Of a stretch of 64,000 nt of DNA, positions 52,396 to 61,063 are shown piece after piece. Position numbers and translations under genes: made by a program. Positions within the stretch are counted from its first letter, which is position 1; the number at the start of each line of letters is the position of its first letter. The notes beneath the pieces are model-generated. The model saw nothing but the letters and a program-made list of their open reading frames with translations, did no database searches and was not told the DNA's origin. The stretch is from Isoptericola cucumis (GTDB taxonomy: Bacteria > Actinomycetota > Actinomycetes > Actinomycetales > Cellulomonadaceae): NCBI RefSeq assembly GCF_014635665.1, contig NZ_BMDG01000016.1, positions 48,547 through 112,546 on the forward strand. Direction: 5' to 3'.

Positions 52396-53091
52396 CTAGC
52401 CGACCGCGCGCAGCGCCAGCGCGTGGATCTCCTCGCCGAGCAGCGACCCGCCCGCGTCGTGCTCGGCGAGGAGCGTCGCCGCGAGCTCGGCCGCCGGCCG
52501 GGACCCCTCGAGCCGGAACGAGGCGCCGAACCAGTCGGCCAGGGTCACCCCGTGCCGCGGCGTGGAGACGACCTCGACGGCGTCGCCCGCCCGGAGCTCG
52601 CCCGGCTCGACGACGCGCAGGTACGCCCCGGTCCGGTTCGCCACGGTGAACCGGCGTACCCACCGCGGCGGGGAGCCGAGGCGGCGGGCGAACGTCTGGC
52701 ACGGGGTGCGCGGCTGCGACACCTCCAGCAGCGCCGACCCGACCCGCCAGCGCTGCCCGATGACGGCGCGGCTCACCTCCAGCCCGCGGGTGCGCAGGTT
52801 CTCGCCGAACAGGCCGGGCACGACCTCGTACCCGAGCTCCGCGGCCCAGTGGTCGGCGTCCTCCTGCGAGTACGCGTACACCGCCTGGTCGTGACCGCCG
52901 TGGTTCTCGCGGTCGGCCTGCACGTCCGCGTACAGCCCGAGGGGCCGGACGCAGACCGGGCCGTCGACCGGCCGCTTGTCGATCGCCGTCACCCCGACCG
53001 AGCCCGTGTCCGGCAGCAGCCTGTGGACGCGGCAGACCGCGAGGAGCTCACCCGTGCCGTGCGTGCCGTGCGTGCCGTGCGTCCCGTGCAT
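52396..53091 (-). CDS. MOSC-domain protein (YiiM-like)
   Basis: A 231-aa molybdenum-cofactor sulfurase C-terminal-type protein. RPLGLYADVQADRENHGGHDQAVYAYSQED, VPGLFGENLRTRGLEV and SQPRTPCQTFARRLG are YiiM/MOSC hallmarks; the Cys in TPC is the conserved residue. Relatives handle molybdenum cofactor or reduce N-hydroxylated bases. The N-terminus MHGTHGTHGTHGTGELL is unusual: four HGT triplets encoded by a 9-bp tandem repeat, so the true start could be later. A longer frame from 53193 runs into further repeats and is rejected. Confidence 0.85.
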   Translation of the reverse strand: MHGTHGTHGTHGTGELLAVCRVHRLLPDTGSVGVTAIDKRPVDGPVCVRPLGLYADVQADRENHGGHDQAVYAYSQEDADHWAAELGYEVVPGLFGENLRTRGLEVSRAVIGQRWRVGSALLEVSQPRTPCQTFARRLGSPPRWVRRFTVANRTGAYLRVVEPGELRAGDAVEVVSTPRHGVTLADWFGASFRLEGSRPAAELAATLLAEHDAGGSLLGEEIHALALRAVG

Positions 53092-53204
53092 GGCGACATG
53101 GTCGCAAAGTCCGCCGGCCCGGCGGGCCACGGTCCACGGGCCGGCGACAACGACGGGCACGACGGGCACGACGGGCTCGACGGGCTCGACCACCCGGCCG
53201 TCGA

Positions 53205-53210
53205 TACGGT
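53205..53210 (+). promoter_or_regulatory. Candidate -10 box for a leaderless NDH-2 transcript
   Basis: TACGGT (TANNNT) ends six bases before the GTG at 53217, and no ribosome-binding site fits between. This spacing suggests transcription starts at or next to the start codon. No convincing -35 was found. Confidence 0.35.
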
Positions 53211-53216
53211 GGGCAG

Positions 53217-54503
53217 GTGACCGACCGCCCCGCCCTGCCCCACGTCGTCGTCGTCGGAGGTGGCTTCGGCGGGCTCGCCGTCGTCAAGGCGCTCGCGGGA
53301 GCCCCCGTGCGGGTGACGCTGGTGGAGCGCCGCGTCTACAACACGTTCCAGCCGCTGCTGTACCAGGTCGCGACCGGCGGGCTCAGCCCCGGCGACGTGA
53401 CCTACTGGCTGCGCGGGCTGCGGCTGCGGCAGAAGAACGTGCGCGTGCTGCACGAGCACCTGGTCGGCATCGACCACGACGCCCGCACCATCCGGCTCGC
53501 CAACGACGAGACGATCGCCTTCGACCACCTCGTGCTCGCCAACGGCACCACCGTGAACTACTTCGGCACCCCGGGCGCGAAGGAGCACGCCTTCGGCATG
53601 TACTCCCGCTCGCAGGCGCTGAAGATCCGGGACCAGCTGTTCATCCGGCTCGAGAACTCGGCCTTCACGCCCGGCTCGGACGACGGCCTGCGGGTCGTGG
53701 TCGTCGGCGGCGGCGCCACAGGCGTCGAGGTCGCGGGCGCGCTCGCCGAGCTGCGCACCGCCGGCCTGGAGCCCGCGTACCCGGAGATCCACGGCGACGC
53801 GTTCGAGATCACCGTCGTGCAGCGCGGCCCCGACCTGCTGAAGGGTTTCCACCCCGACCTGCGGCAGTACGCGGCCCGCGAGCTCGCCCGGCGCGGCGTG
53901 ACGCTGCGGCTGGGCGCCGGGGTCGCCGAGGTGCTGCCCGACGCCGTCGTGCTGACCGACGGCTCCCGCCTCCACGCCGACCTCACCGTGTGGTCGGCCG
54001 GCGTCGGGCCGCACCCCGAGGTCGACGACTGGGACCTGCCGCGCCGCGACGGCGGCCGGATCGCCGTCGGGCCGGACCTCCAGGTCGAGGGCCGGCCCGG
54101 CGTGTACGCGATCGGCGACATCGCCGAGACGCCGGACTGGCTCCCCCAGCTCGCGCAGCCCGCGATCCAGGGCGGGCAGCAGGCGGCGCGCAACATCCTC
54201 GCGCAGCTGGGCGGCCGCCCCACCGAGCCGCTGCGCTACCGCGACAAGGGCACGATGGCGGTGATCGGGCGACGGGCGGCCGTCGCGGAGATCGCGGTCC
54301 CCGGCCGCACCGCGCACCTGCGCCTCACGAGCGGCCTCGCCTGGCTGGTGTGGCTGTTCGTGCACGTGATGTCGCTGGTCGGGCCCCGCAACCGCGTCAC
54401 GACCCTCGCCGGGCTGGTGACCCGCTACGGCTTCCCGTTCCACCGCCGCCCGATCCCCATCGTCGGCGACGTGCCGACGGTGCGGCCGGACAAGCCCGCC
54501 TGA
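53217..54503 (+). CDS. Type II NADH dehydrogenase-like FAD oxidoreductase
   Basis: A 428-aa two-dinucleotide-fold flavoprotein. The FAD motif VVVVGGGFGGLAVVKAL lies at 10-26, YNTFQPLLYQVATGGLSP follows (the typical NDH-2 quinone-side loop), the NAD motif is VVVVGGGATGVEVAGAL near 160, and GVYAIGDIAE near 298 is the ATG/GD motif. A C-terminal amphipathic region (LAWLVWLFVHVMSLVG) anchors NDH-2 to the membrane. It would pass electrons from NADH to menaquinone without pumping protons. Probably leaderless from GTG 53217. It converges on an APC permease with a 9-bp gap. Confidence 0.9.
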   Translation: MTDRPALPHVVVVGGGFGGLAVVKALAGAPVRVTLVERRVYNTFQPLLYQVATGGLSPGDVTYWLRGLRLRQKNVRVLHEHLVGIDHDARTIRLANDETIAFDHLVLANGTTVNYFGTPGAKEHAFGMYSRSQALKIRDQLFIRLENSAFTPGSDDGLRVVVVGGGATGVEVAGALAELRTAGLEPAYPEIHGDAFEITVVQRGPDLLKGFHPDLRQYAARELARRGVTLRLGAGVAEVLPDAVVLTDGSRLHADLTVWSAGVGPHPEVDDWDLPRRDGGRIAVGPDLQVEGRPGVYAIGDIAETPDWLPQLAQPAIQGGQQAARNILAQLGGRPTEPLRYRDKGTMAVIGRRAAVAEIAVPGRTAHLRLTSGLAWLVWLFVHVMSLVGPRNRVTTLAGLVTRYGFPFHRRPIPIVGDVPTVRPDKPA

Positions 54504-54512
54504 CGGGCGGCG

Positions 54513-55913
54513 TCAGTCGCGGGCGCGCCGCACGCCCCGCGTCAGGGCGTAGACGGCGAGGATGACCACGACCAGCCCGGCCGTCGCGGTGAGCTGGGCG
54601 CGGGCCGCGGCGTCGGACAGCATGAGCCCCGCGAGGCCGACCAGGGCCACGAGGACGACCCACGAGAGCCACGGGAAACCCCACATGCGCAGGCGCATGG
54701 GCTCGCCGGACCGCGCGGCCTCCGCCTCCAGGCGGGGCCGCAGGCGCAGCTGGGAGATCGTGATGAGCAGCCACACGACGAACAGCGCGGACCCGACGGC
54801 GTTGAGCAGGATCGACAGCAGCGCCTCCGGCAGGAGCCAGTTGAGCACGACGGCGACGACGCCGAAGAACACCGAGACCAGCACGGCGACCCACGGCACG
54901 TCGCGGCGCGACACCTTGGTCACCGCCTTCGGCGCGTCGTCGCGCTGGCCGAGCGAGAAGAGCATGCGCGACGTGCCGTACACGTTGGCGTTGAAGGCGC
55001 TCAGCAGCGCCAGCGCCACGACGACCTCCATCAGGCGCGCCGCCCAGTCGAACCCGGCGAGCTGCAGGACGGAGACGAACGGGGACGCGAGGGCCTCGGC
55101 GTCGTCCCACGGGACCAGCGCCACGATGATGGCGACGGCACCGACGTAGAAGAACAGGATGCGCCACAGGATGGTGCGGGTGGCGCGGGCGACGGCGTCG
55201 CGCGGGTCGCGCGCCTCGGCCGCGGCGATGGCCACGATCTCGATGCCGCCGAACGCGAACGCCACCGCGAGGAGGCCCGCGGCGATGCCGGCGACGCCGG
55301 CCGGGGCGAAGCCGCCGTGCTCCGCCCAGTGGCCGAGCACGCTGCCGGACACGGGGATGACGCCGACGACGATGAGCACGCCCACGACCAGGAACGCGAG
55401 GATCGCGACGACCTTGATGAGGGCGAACCAGAACTCGGCCTCGCCGAACTGGCGCACGCCCACGAGGTTGATGCCGCCGAGCACGGCCACGATGACGGCC
55501 GCCACGGCCCACTGGGGCACCGACGGCCACCAGCCGGTGACGATCTCCGCCACGCCCGTGACCTCGACGCCGAGCACCATGATGAGCATGAACCAGTACA
55601 CCCAGCCGAGCAGGAACCCGGCCCAGCGGCCCAGCGCGGCCTCGGCGTACACGGAGAACGAGCCCGACGCGGGCATGGCCGAGGCCATCTCCGCGAGCAT
55701 CCGCATGACGAGCACGACGATCGCGCCCGCGATCGCGTAGCTGATGAGCACGGCGGGCCCGGCGGTGCCGATCGCCTGGCCCGAGCCGAGGAAGAGCCCG
55801 GCCCCGATCGCGGAGCCCAGGCCCATCATGGTCAGGTGCCGCGGCCGGAGCCCGTGGGCGAGGTGTGCGTCGGACGACGGCGCCGGCGTCCCCTGCTGGT
55901 CGGTGGTAGTCAC
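54513..55913 (-). CDS. APC-family amino acid permease
   Basis: A 466-aa 12-helix transporter of the amino acid-polyamine-organocation family. RHLTMMGLGSAIGAGLFLGSGQAIGTAGPAVLISY is the family's TM1 signature, FNANVYGTSRMLFSLGQR is the TM8 region, and EMASAMPASGSFSVYAEAALG follows TM2. The pattern resembles the CycA/GabP/AnsP group, importing neutral amino acids, GABA or asparagine by proton symport; the solute is not resolved. GTG start at 55913. A strong hairpin separates it from the ABC exporter genes upstream. Confidence 0.88.
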   Translation of the reverse strand: MTTTDQQGTPAPSSDAHLAHGLRPRHLTMMGLGSAIGAGLFLGSGQAIGTAGPAVLISYAIAGAIVVLVMRMLAEMASAMPASGSFSVYAEAALGRWAGFLLGWVYWFMLIMVLGVEVTGVAEIVTGWWPSVPQWAVAAVIVAVLGGINLVGVRQFGEAEFWFALIKVVAILAFLVVGVLIVVGVIPVSGSVLGHWAEHGGFAPAGVAGIAAGLLAVAFAFGGIEIVAIAAAEARDPRDAVARATRTILWRILFFYVGAVAIIVALVPWDDAEALASPFVSVLQLAGFDWAARLMEVVVALALLSAFNANVYGTSRMLFSLGQRDDAPKAVTKVSRRDVPWVAVLVSVFFGVVAVVLNWLLPEALLSILLNAVGSALFVVWLLITISQLRLRPRLEAEAARSGEPMRLRMWGFPWLSWVVLVALVGLAGLMLSDAAARAQLTATAGLVVVILAVYALTRGVRRARD

Positions 55914-55944
55914 GGCGGACCACCGTAGTGCCTCGACGGCGGGA

Positions 55945-55987
55945 CGACGCAGCCGCGCCGGTCAGCGAGACCGGCGCGGCTGCGTCG
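55945..55987 (-). terminator. Strong terminator hairpin after ABC exporter operon
   Basis: A perfect 19-bp stem (55945-55963 with 55969-55987) and loop AGCGA, 20 bp past the ABC permease stop on the minus strand. Confidence 0.85.
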
Positions 55988-56006
55988 AGGGTGGCGACGG
56001 CACCCG

Positions 56007-57695
56007 TCAGGTGGTGACCACGTCCCGGCGCCGGAAGCCGACGAACGCGAGCGCGTACAGCACCGCGGCGACGGCGAGCAGGCCGACGAACGCGACGCCG
56101 TCGAAGTCCTCCACGAACGCCTCCGGCACCCAGTACAGGGGTGACAGGTAGTGCGCCGCGTCGGGCATGTCCTCGATCAGCGGGCCGAAGAACCCGATGA
56201 AGAAGGTGTAGCCCAGCAGCGCCCAGCCCAGGCCGGTCAGCCGCGGAGCCCAGGCGAACAGCGCGGCCACGAACCCGAGGTAGACGAGCACCGCGGGGAG
56301 CTGGGCCAGGAAGACCTCCGAGTACGGCCCGAAGCCTGGTTCGGACTCCCCGACCACCACGGCCCCGAACCAGAGGGCGTACACGCTCACGGCCGTGAGC
56401 ACGACCGCGCCGAGCGTGGCGACGGACAGCTGCGCCCCGAGCCACCGGCCGCGGGACACGGGCCGCGCGAGGGCGATCTCGAGCCGGCCGGCGGTCTCCT
56501 CCGCCTTCGGCCGCGCGGCCATGACGATGGCGTACGCGGCGCAGCACAGGACGGCGTACAGGACGATCACCCCGAGGAACCCGGTCGCGAAGGTGCTCGG
56601 GTCGTCGCCGAAGAGCGCCGCCATCGCGGGGTTCTCCGACACCAGGTCGCCGACCATCGTGCCGATGTCCGGGATGAGCGTGCCCGTCGCGAACCACATC
56701 AGGCCGAGCCCGAGGCAGCTCCACAGGAGCGCCATGCGCTGCTGGGTCCAGGCCAGCGCGAACGGCCCGCGCAGCGACGCCTTCGCGTCGGCCCGGCCCT
56801 TGCGGGTCGCGATCATGCCGCCGCCGAAGTCGCGGCGCGACGCGAGGATCGCGGCGAGCCACAGCAGCAGGAGGATGGCGACGACGCTCAGCGCCATCGG
56901 CCACCAGCGCAGGTCCACGAACGCCCGCGTCTGCTGGGCCCAGGCGATCGGGGAGAACCAGGACAGCGTCGTGCCGCCCGGGATCTCCCGCAGGTTCCCC
57001 GCGACCTGGATCGCGAACGCGAGGCCGAACACGGCCAGGGACAGCCCGGTGGCGCCGCGCCCGTGCTCGGACAGCTGGCTCAGCACCAGCGCGATCGCGC
57101 CGAACACGATCGAGCTCAGCGCGACGCCGACGGTCATGCCGAGCGAGTCGGCCATCGGCAGCTCGTCGATGCCGCCGGCGCCCGTCATCGCCAGCGCCGA
57201 GACGAGCGCGATGACCACGTTGACGAGCACCAGCGTGACCACCGCGGCGACGGCGGGGGCGTGCCGGCCGACGACGGCCGCGCGGACCAGCTCCGACCGG
57301 CTCGACTCCTCCTCGGCCCGCGTGTGGCGCACCACGTGCAGGATGCTCATGATCGACAGCGCCAGCACCATCCAGACGGTGCCCTCGTTCGCCATCGACG
57401 CGCCGACCGTGTAGTTGTCGATCCCGTACCCCGGGCCGCCCATGACGATGCCGGCAGGCGTCTCCATGAGCGCCCCGCGGGCCTCGAGCGCGCCGGGGGT
57501 GTCGGACATGAGGCCGAGCGCCGCCGTGAAGTACGCGTAGAACATCACGATCAGCACGGTCCACACCGTGAGCCGCACGCGGTCGCGGCGCAGGATGAAC
57601 CGGATGAGGCTCCAGGTCCCCGTGAGGGTCGACCCCCCGCGGGCGGCCGGCGCGGCGGGCGCGGGGGGCGCCGGCCGTTCCAGTGTGGTCGTCAT
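56007..57695 (-). CDS. ABC transporter permease, antibiotic-exporter-like
   Basis: A 562-aa membrane protein with about twelve hydrophobic segments in two similar halves, like the actinobacterial 'exporter of polyketide antibiotics' permeases. Each half opens with a cytoplasmic helix ([20 protein letters not shown] and [20 protein letters not shown]), and [25 protein letters not shown] is a typical loop. ATG at 57695 overlaps the ATPase stop by ATGA, so the two are made together. The upstream TetR gene probably controls them. Likely exports a drug or lipid; cargo unknown. Confidence 0.9.
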   Translation of the reverse strand: MTTTLERPAPPAPAAPAARGGSTLTGTWSLIRFILRRDRVRLTVWTVLIVMFYAYFTAALGLMSDTPGALEARGALMETPAGIVMGGPGYGIDNYTVGASMANEGTVWMVLALSIMSILHVVRHTRAEEESSRSELVRAAVVGRHAPAVAAVVTLVLVNVVIALVSALAMTGAGGIDELPMADSLGMTVGVALSSIVFGAIALVLSQLSEHGRGATGLSLAVFGLAFAIQVAGNLREIPGGTTLSWFSPIAWAQQTRAFVDLRWWPMALSVVAILLLLWLAAILASRRDFGGGMIATRKGRADAKASLRGPFALAWTQQRMALLWSCLGLGLMWFATGTLIPDIGTMVGDLVSENPAMAALFGDDPSTFATGFLGVIVLYAVLCCAAYAIVMAARPKAEETAGRLEIALARPVSRGRWLGAQLSVATLGAVVLTAVSVYALWFGAVVVGESEPGFGPYSEVFLAQLPAVLVYLGFVAALFAWAPRLTGLGWALLGYTFFIGFFGPLIEDMPDAAHYLSPLYWVPEAFVEDFDGVAFVGLLAVAAVLYALAFVGFRRRDVVTT

Positions 57696-58696
57696 CGCGC
57701 ACCTGCCCTGCTGCGCGCCCCCGGCTCGGCCGCGTCTGCCGCGTGCTTCGCGGCGGCCTCCTCCTGCGCGAGCTCGTCGCCGTAGTGGCGCATGAACAGC
57801 TCCTCCAGCGACGGCGGGGCCGCGGTGAAGCTGTGCACGCCCATGGCGCTGAGCGCGGTGAGGACGCCGCCGATGTCCGCGTTGTCGACGTCGAAGGTGA
57901 CGCGGGTGCCCTCCTCCACGGTGGTGGTCTGCACGTCGTGCACGCCCGGCAGCACGGCGAGGCCGGCCGGGTCGCCCGTGACGACCGTCGTGACGGCGGA
58001 CCGCGTGAGGTGGCGCAGCTGGTCGAGCGTGCCGGACTCCACCGACCGGCCGGCCCGGATGATCGTGACGGTGTCGCAGACCTTCTCGACCTCGGACAGG
58101 ATGTGGCTGCTCAGCAGCACGGACGTGCCCCGGTCCTTGGCCTCGCGCACGTAGTCCATGAAGACGGACTCCATGAGCGGGTCGAGGCCCGACGTCGGCT
58201 CGTCGAGCACCAGCAGGTCCACCTCGGCCATGAACGCCGCGACCAGCGCGACCTTCTGCCGGTTCCCCTTGGAGTAGGTGCGGGCCTTCTTGGTGGGGTC
58301 GAGCTCGAAGCGCTCCAGCAGCTCGGCCTTGCGCCGCTTGTCGACGGTGCCGCGCAGGCGGGTCAGGTAGTCGATGGCCTCGCCGCCCGACAGGTTCGGC
58401 CACAGCGACACGTCGCCCGGCACGTACGCGAGGCGCCGGTGCAGCGCGACGGCGTCGCGCCAGGGGTCGCCGCCGAGCAGGCGCACGTTCCCGGAGTCCT
58501 TGCGCAGCAGGCCGAGCAGCACGCGGATGGTGGTGGACTTGCCGGCCCCGTTCGGGCCGAGGAAGCCGGCGACCTGGCCGTGGGTGACGGCCAGCTCCAG
58601 GCCGTCCAGGGCCTTCACGGGGCCGAACGACTTGTGCAGGTCGTGGATCTCGATCGCGGGCGCGCCGGCGGCGGCGCCCGAAGGCGTGGTGGTCAT
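57692..58696 (-). CDS. ABC transporter ATP-binding protein
   Basis: A 334-aa ATPase. Walker [10 protein letters not shown] lies near residue 48, the variant signature YSKGNRQK (in place of LSGGQ) near 140, Walker [13 protein letters not shown] near 162 and the H-loop SSHILSEVE near 195. A ~100-residue C-terminal domain follows, as in drug-resistance ATPases of the DrrA type. It pairs with the two-halved permease through an ATGA overlap. ATG at 58696, preceded by GAGAGGG. The TetR gene lies 60 bp upstream. Confidence 0.93.
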   Translation of the reverse strand: MTTTPSGAAAGAPAIEIHDLHKSFGPVKALDGLELAVTHGQVAGFLGPNGAGKSTTIRVLLGLLRKDSGNVRLLGGDPWRDAVALHRRLAYVPGDVSLWPNLSGGEAIDYLTRLRGTVDKRRKAELLERFELDPTKKARTYSKGNRQKVALVAAFMAEVDLLVLDEPTSGLDPLMESVFMDYVREAKDRGTSVLLSSHILSEVEKVCDTVTIIRAGRSVESGTLDQLRHLTRSAVTTVVTGDPAGLAVLPGVHDVQTTTVEEGTRVTFDVDNADIGGVLTALSAMGVHSFTAAPPSLEELFMRHYGDELAQEEAAAKHAADAAEPGARSRAGAR

Positions 58697-58756
58697 GGTC
58701 CCTCTCCAGAGGTGCGTTGCCGATTCCAGTGCTGGGCGTGCGAGGGGCTGCGGCGC

Positions 58757-59461
58757 TCAGGCCGCGGGCTCGTCCTCGCCGGCGCCGGGCGGCGGGTCCC
58801 CGACGTACAGGAGGTAGTCGTCGAGCATGCGGCGGGTGGTGAGGAAGCCCTCGGTGAAGAGCTCGAGCATCGGCAGGTAGAGGTCGTCCATGAAGGCGCG
58901 GACGGCGGTGTTCACGTCCTCGGGGTCGTCCGGGGGGTTCATCGTGACCGACAGCAGCAGCGATCCGAGCGACGAGTAGACGAGGTAGCGCACCCGCGCC
59001 CTCTCGTCGAGGCTGGGCTTGGCGAGGCCCTGCTCGACCGCCTCGGCGGTGTACTTCTCGGCGTCGTCGATCATGTGCTCGACGAACGACTTCCCGACGG
59101 CGCCGCCCGCCTGCATCGACCGCAGAACGTACCCCACGAGGGGCGCGAACTCGTCCGCCTGGGCGAGCACCTCGAGCAGCCGGCCGCCGGTGGCCTTGCC
59201 CATGTTCTCCCGCTTGGACTTCGCGATCCAGGCCAGCACGTGTTCGTCGCAGGCCTCGTGCAGCTTGTCCTTGGACCCGAAGTGGTGGATCACCAGTGCG
59301 GGGCTGACGCCGGCGTCGGTGGCGACGGCGCGCACCGACGCCCCGAAGCCGGAGCGGGCGAACCGCAGCACCGCCGCCTCGAGGATCCGGGCCCGCGCAC
59401 TGGTGTCCGGCGGGGCGGCGACCGTCCCCGGCTCCTCGGCACCTCCCGTGGCTGAACGCAT
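58757..59461 (-). CDS. TetR-family regulator of the ABC exporter
   Basis: A 234-aa repressor. The HTH lies at ~22-68 (ARARILEAAVLRFARSGFGASVRAVATDAGVSPALVIHHFGSK) and the rest is a TetR C-terminal ligand domain. It reads in the same direction as the ABC exporter and very likely controls it and itself. ATG at 59461. The longer frame to 59605 enters different DNA and is rejected. No ribosome-binding site precedes the ATG, but TAGCCT on the minus strand ends seven bases before it, and TTGCGC lies 18 bp further, suggesting a leaderless transcript. Confidence 0.9.
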   Translation of the reverse strand: MRSATGGAEEPGTVAAPPDTSARARILEAAVLRFARSGFGASVRAVATDAGVSPALVIHHFGSKDKLHEACDEHVLAWIAKSKRENMGKATGGRLLEVLAQADEFAPLVGYVLRSMQAGGAVGKSFVEHMIDDAEKYTAEAVEQGLAKPSLDERARVRYLVYSSLGSLLLSVTMNPPDDPEDVNTAVRAFMDDLYLPMLELFTEGFLTTRRMLDDYLLYVGDPPPGAGEDEPAA

Positions 59462-59486
59462 GTTCAACAGGCTAAACAGGTGTTCA
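59461..59486 (-). promoter_or_regulatory. Candidate TetR operator/leaderless promoter
   Basis: Two adjacent small palindromes, TGTTCAACA (59461-59469) and AACAGGTGTT (59475-59484), overlap the start codon and the putative -10 (minus-strand TAGCCT, 59469-59474). Binding here would block the TetR and exporter transcript. Confidence 0.4.
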
Positions 59487-59511
59487 GTGTTCGCGCAAGG
59501 GGGTCGTCGGG

Positions 59512-59558
59512 TGTCAGTTTCCGAAGTCGACTGCACGAGTGTCCGAAGTCCTCTGCAC
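59512..59558. repeat. IS-terminus-like direct repeat at island boundary
   Basis: TCCGAAGTC-NN-CTGCAC occurs twice, 22 bp apart (59520-59536 and 59542-59558), each preceded by a TGTC. Multiple terminal repeats beginning TGTC are typical of IS21-type ends, so this may be a remnant of such an element. No transposase is adjacent. Confidence 0.4.
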
Positions 59559-59635
59559 AGGGCTATCCGCCCTGAGCAGAAGGAATGGCGGAAGGGCTCG
59601 ATCACCGACTGGCGAGCGTCCTTCGCTGTTGCGGC

Positions 59636-60073
59636 TCAACGGCGGGGTGGGTCGACGGGTTCTGCGCCGCGTTCGATCCGGACATCAGTGAACTCGAGGT
59701 CGGCCGGCTCGGTGAAGCGGCGGCCGTTGATCTCGTCGTGACGCATGAAGGTGGGCGGGTCGACGTGGACGCGCAGCGTGTAGGCGCCGTCCTCGGGGAG
59801 GTTCCAGTTGCGGGCGTAGTGATACATCATCGGGTGCCACACCAGTTGCTGGTCGTAGGGGCCCAACTCGGTGCCCGAGGGTGCGATCAGCGTGGCGCTG
59901 ACCTGGACGGCGGGTATGAAGCGTCCGTCTGCCGCGTCCCTCACGGTGACCTCGACGTGCGCGTTCTCCTCCTCCGGGTTGTGCCAGGTCAGTTCGCCGT
60001 CATCTTAGGCGTACATGCCCTCGGCGTCCTCGATCGCGTAACCGATGAGGTACTGGCCGGCCCGTTGCAGCTG
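59636..60073 (-). pseudogene. Iron-transport (P19/Tp34-like) pseudogene
   Basis: The frame reads GQYLIGYAIEDAEGMYA, a TAA stop (60005-60007), then GELTWHNPEEENAHVEVTV and PMMYHYARNWNLPEDG to FTEPADLEFTDV. This is the pattern of the periplasmic iron-binding Fe2+-transport family (PF10634), normally ~170-200 aa with a signal peptide. Here the N-terminal half is missing beyond 60073 and an in-frame stop interrupts the rest, so the gene is dead. A tandem CTGTGCTGAT at 60071-60090 marks the broken end. Its usual partner, an FTR1-type iron permease, is absent. Confidence 0.75.
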
Positions 60074-60194
60074 TGCTGATCTGTGCTGATGTAGAGAAGG
60101 GCCGCCGCGGCGTCGTCAAGCGGGCTGCGTGAGCCGGAAGGCGGCATCCGTGAAGTGGCCTTTCGCTCTGGTCCCGTGCTCTTCGGTCGTGGTC

Positions 60195-60497
60195 TCAGGT
60201 GGGGAGTTTGGAGGCCTGTACGTCGAGCTTGTCGATCGTGGGTTCGGAGAACAGCGTGCCGGTCTGCTCGCCGAGGGCTGCCGCGACCGGGCCGGACAGG
60301 TGGGTGTCGCGGCCGTCCTCGTCGGGGAACACGTCGAAGATCCCGAACGAGGACGGTCCGAGCCGGATCCCGAACCACGCGATGGTTGCCGGCTCCTGGT
60401 CCACCAGCGCAAGGCCGGCGTCGAGGAACTCCTTCACCTCGTCCTCCTTACCGGGCAGGGCGTCGAAGCGGACCAACAAGCCCTTGGTCACGGTCAT
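60195..60497 (-). CDS. Antibiotic biosynthesis monooxygenase (ABM)-domain protein
   Basis: A 100-aa ferredoxin-like-fold protein. GLLVRFDALPGKEDEVKEFL, then TIAWFGIRLGPSSFGIFDVFPDE, is the ABM-domain pattern (PF03992). Members include small cofactor-free monooxygenases and stress proteins; catalysis cannot be inferred. ATG at 60497, five bases from the DJ-1-type gene upstream, third in a minus-strand operon with it and the zinc dehydrogenase. The 121 bp between it and the pseudogene hold nothing recognisable beyond the CTGTGCTGAT repeat. Confidence 0.85.
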   Translation of the reverse strand: MTVTKGLLVRFDALPGKEDEVKEFLDAGLALVDQEPATIAWFGIRLGPSSFGIFDVFPDEDGRDTHLSGPVAAALGEQTGTLFSEPTIDKLDVQASKLPT

Positions 60498-60501
60498 GAT
60501 G

Positions 60502-61062
60502 TCACCTTTCTTCGGTCGAGCTGCCCGCGAACTCGGTCACGATCGCGTCGCAGAACACGGGCAGGTCATCGGGTGAGCGGCTGGTGGTCAGGTTGCCGTC
60601 GACCACCACTTCCTGGTCGAGGACGTCTGCGCCGGCATTGCGCAGATCGGTTCGGATGCTCGGGAAGGACGTCAGGGTGCGACCCCCGACCACGCCGGCC
60701 TCGATCAACGTCCAGGGACCGTGGCAGATCGCCGCCACCGGCTTGCCGCTGTCGACGAAGTCGCGGACGAACGCGACTGCGTCCGGGTCGATTCGTAGCT
60801 GGTCTGGGTTCACCGTACCGCCGGGAAGCAGCAACGCGTCGTAGTCGGTCACGAACGCGTCGGTGACCGTCCGATCGACGGTGAAGGTGCCCGCTGCGTC
60901 CAAGTCATTGTCGCGGGCCTGGATCTCGCCGTCATGGACCGACAACAGGTCGGTCTGGGCGCCGGCTCCACCCAATGCCTCGCGAGGCTTCTCGAGCTCG
61001 ACGCGTTCCACCCCGTCCGCAGCAAGGATCGCGACTCTCTTGCCCTGCAGCTGCTCGGCCAT
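60502..61062 (-). CDS. DJ-1/PfpI-family protein
   Basis: A 186-aa class-I-glutamine-amidotransferase-like protein of the PfpI/DJ-1 type. The nucleophile elbow AAICHGPWTLIEAG near residue 105 carries the Cys-His, and DALLLPGGTVNPDQLR precedes it. Family members are proteases, glyoxalases or deglycases protecting against aldehydes. Two bases separate its start from the stop of the formaldehyde-dehydrogenase-like gene, and four its stop from the ABM gene, so the three form one transcript consistent with aldehyde or oxidative stress handling. Confidence 0.9.
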   Translation of the reverse strand: MAEQLQGKRVAILAADGVERVELEKPREALGGAGAQTDLLSVHDGEIQARDNDLDAAGTFTVDRTVTDAFVTDYDALLLPGGTVNPDQLRIDPDAVAFVRDFVDSGKPVAAICHGPWTLIEAGVVGGRTLTSFPSIRTDLRNAGADVLDQEVVVDGNLTTSRSPDDLPVFCDAIVTEFAGSSTEER

Positions 61063-61063
61063 C

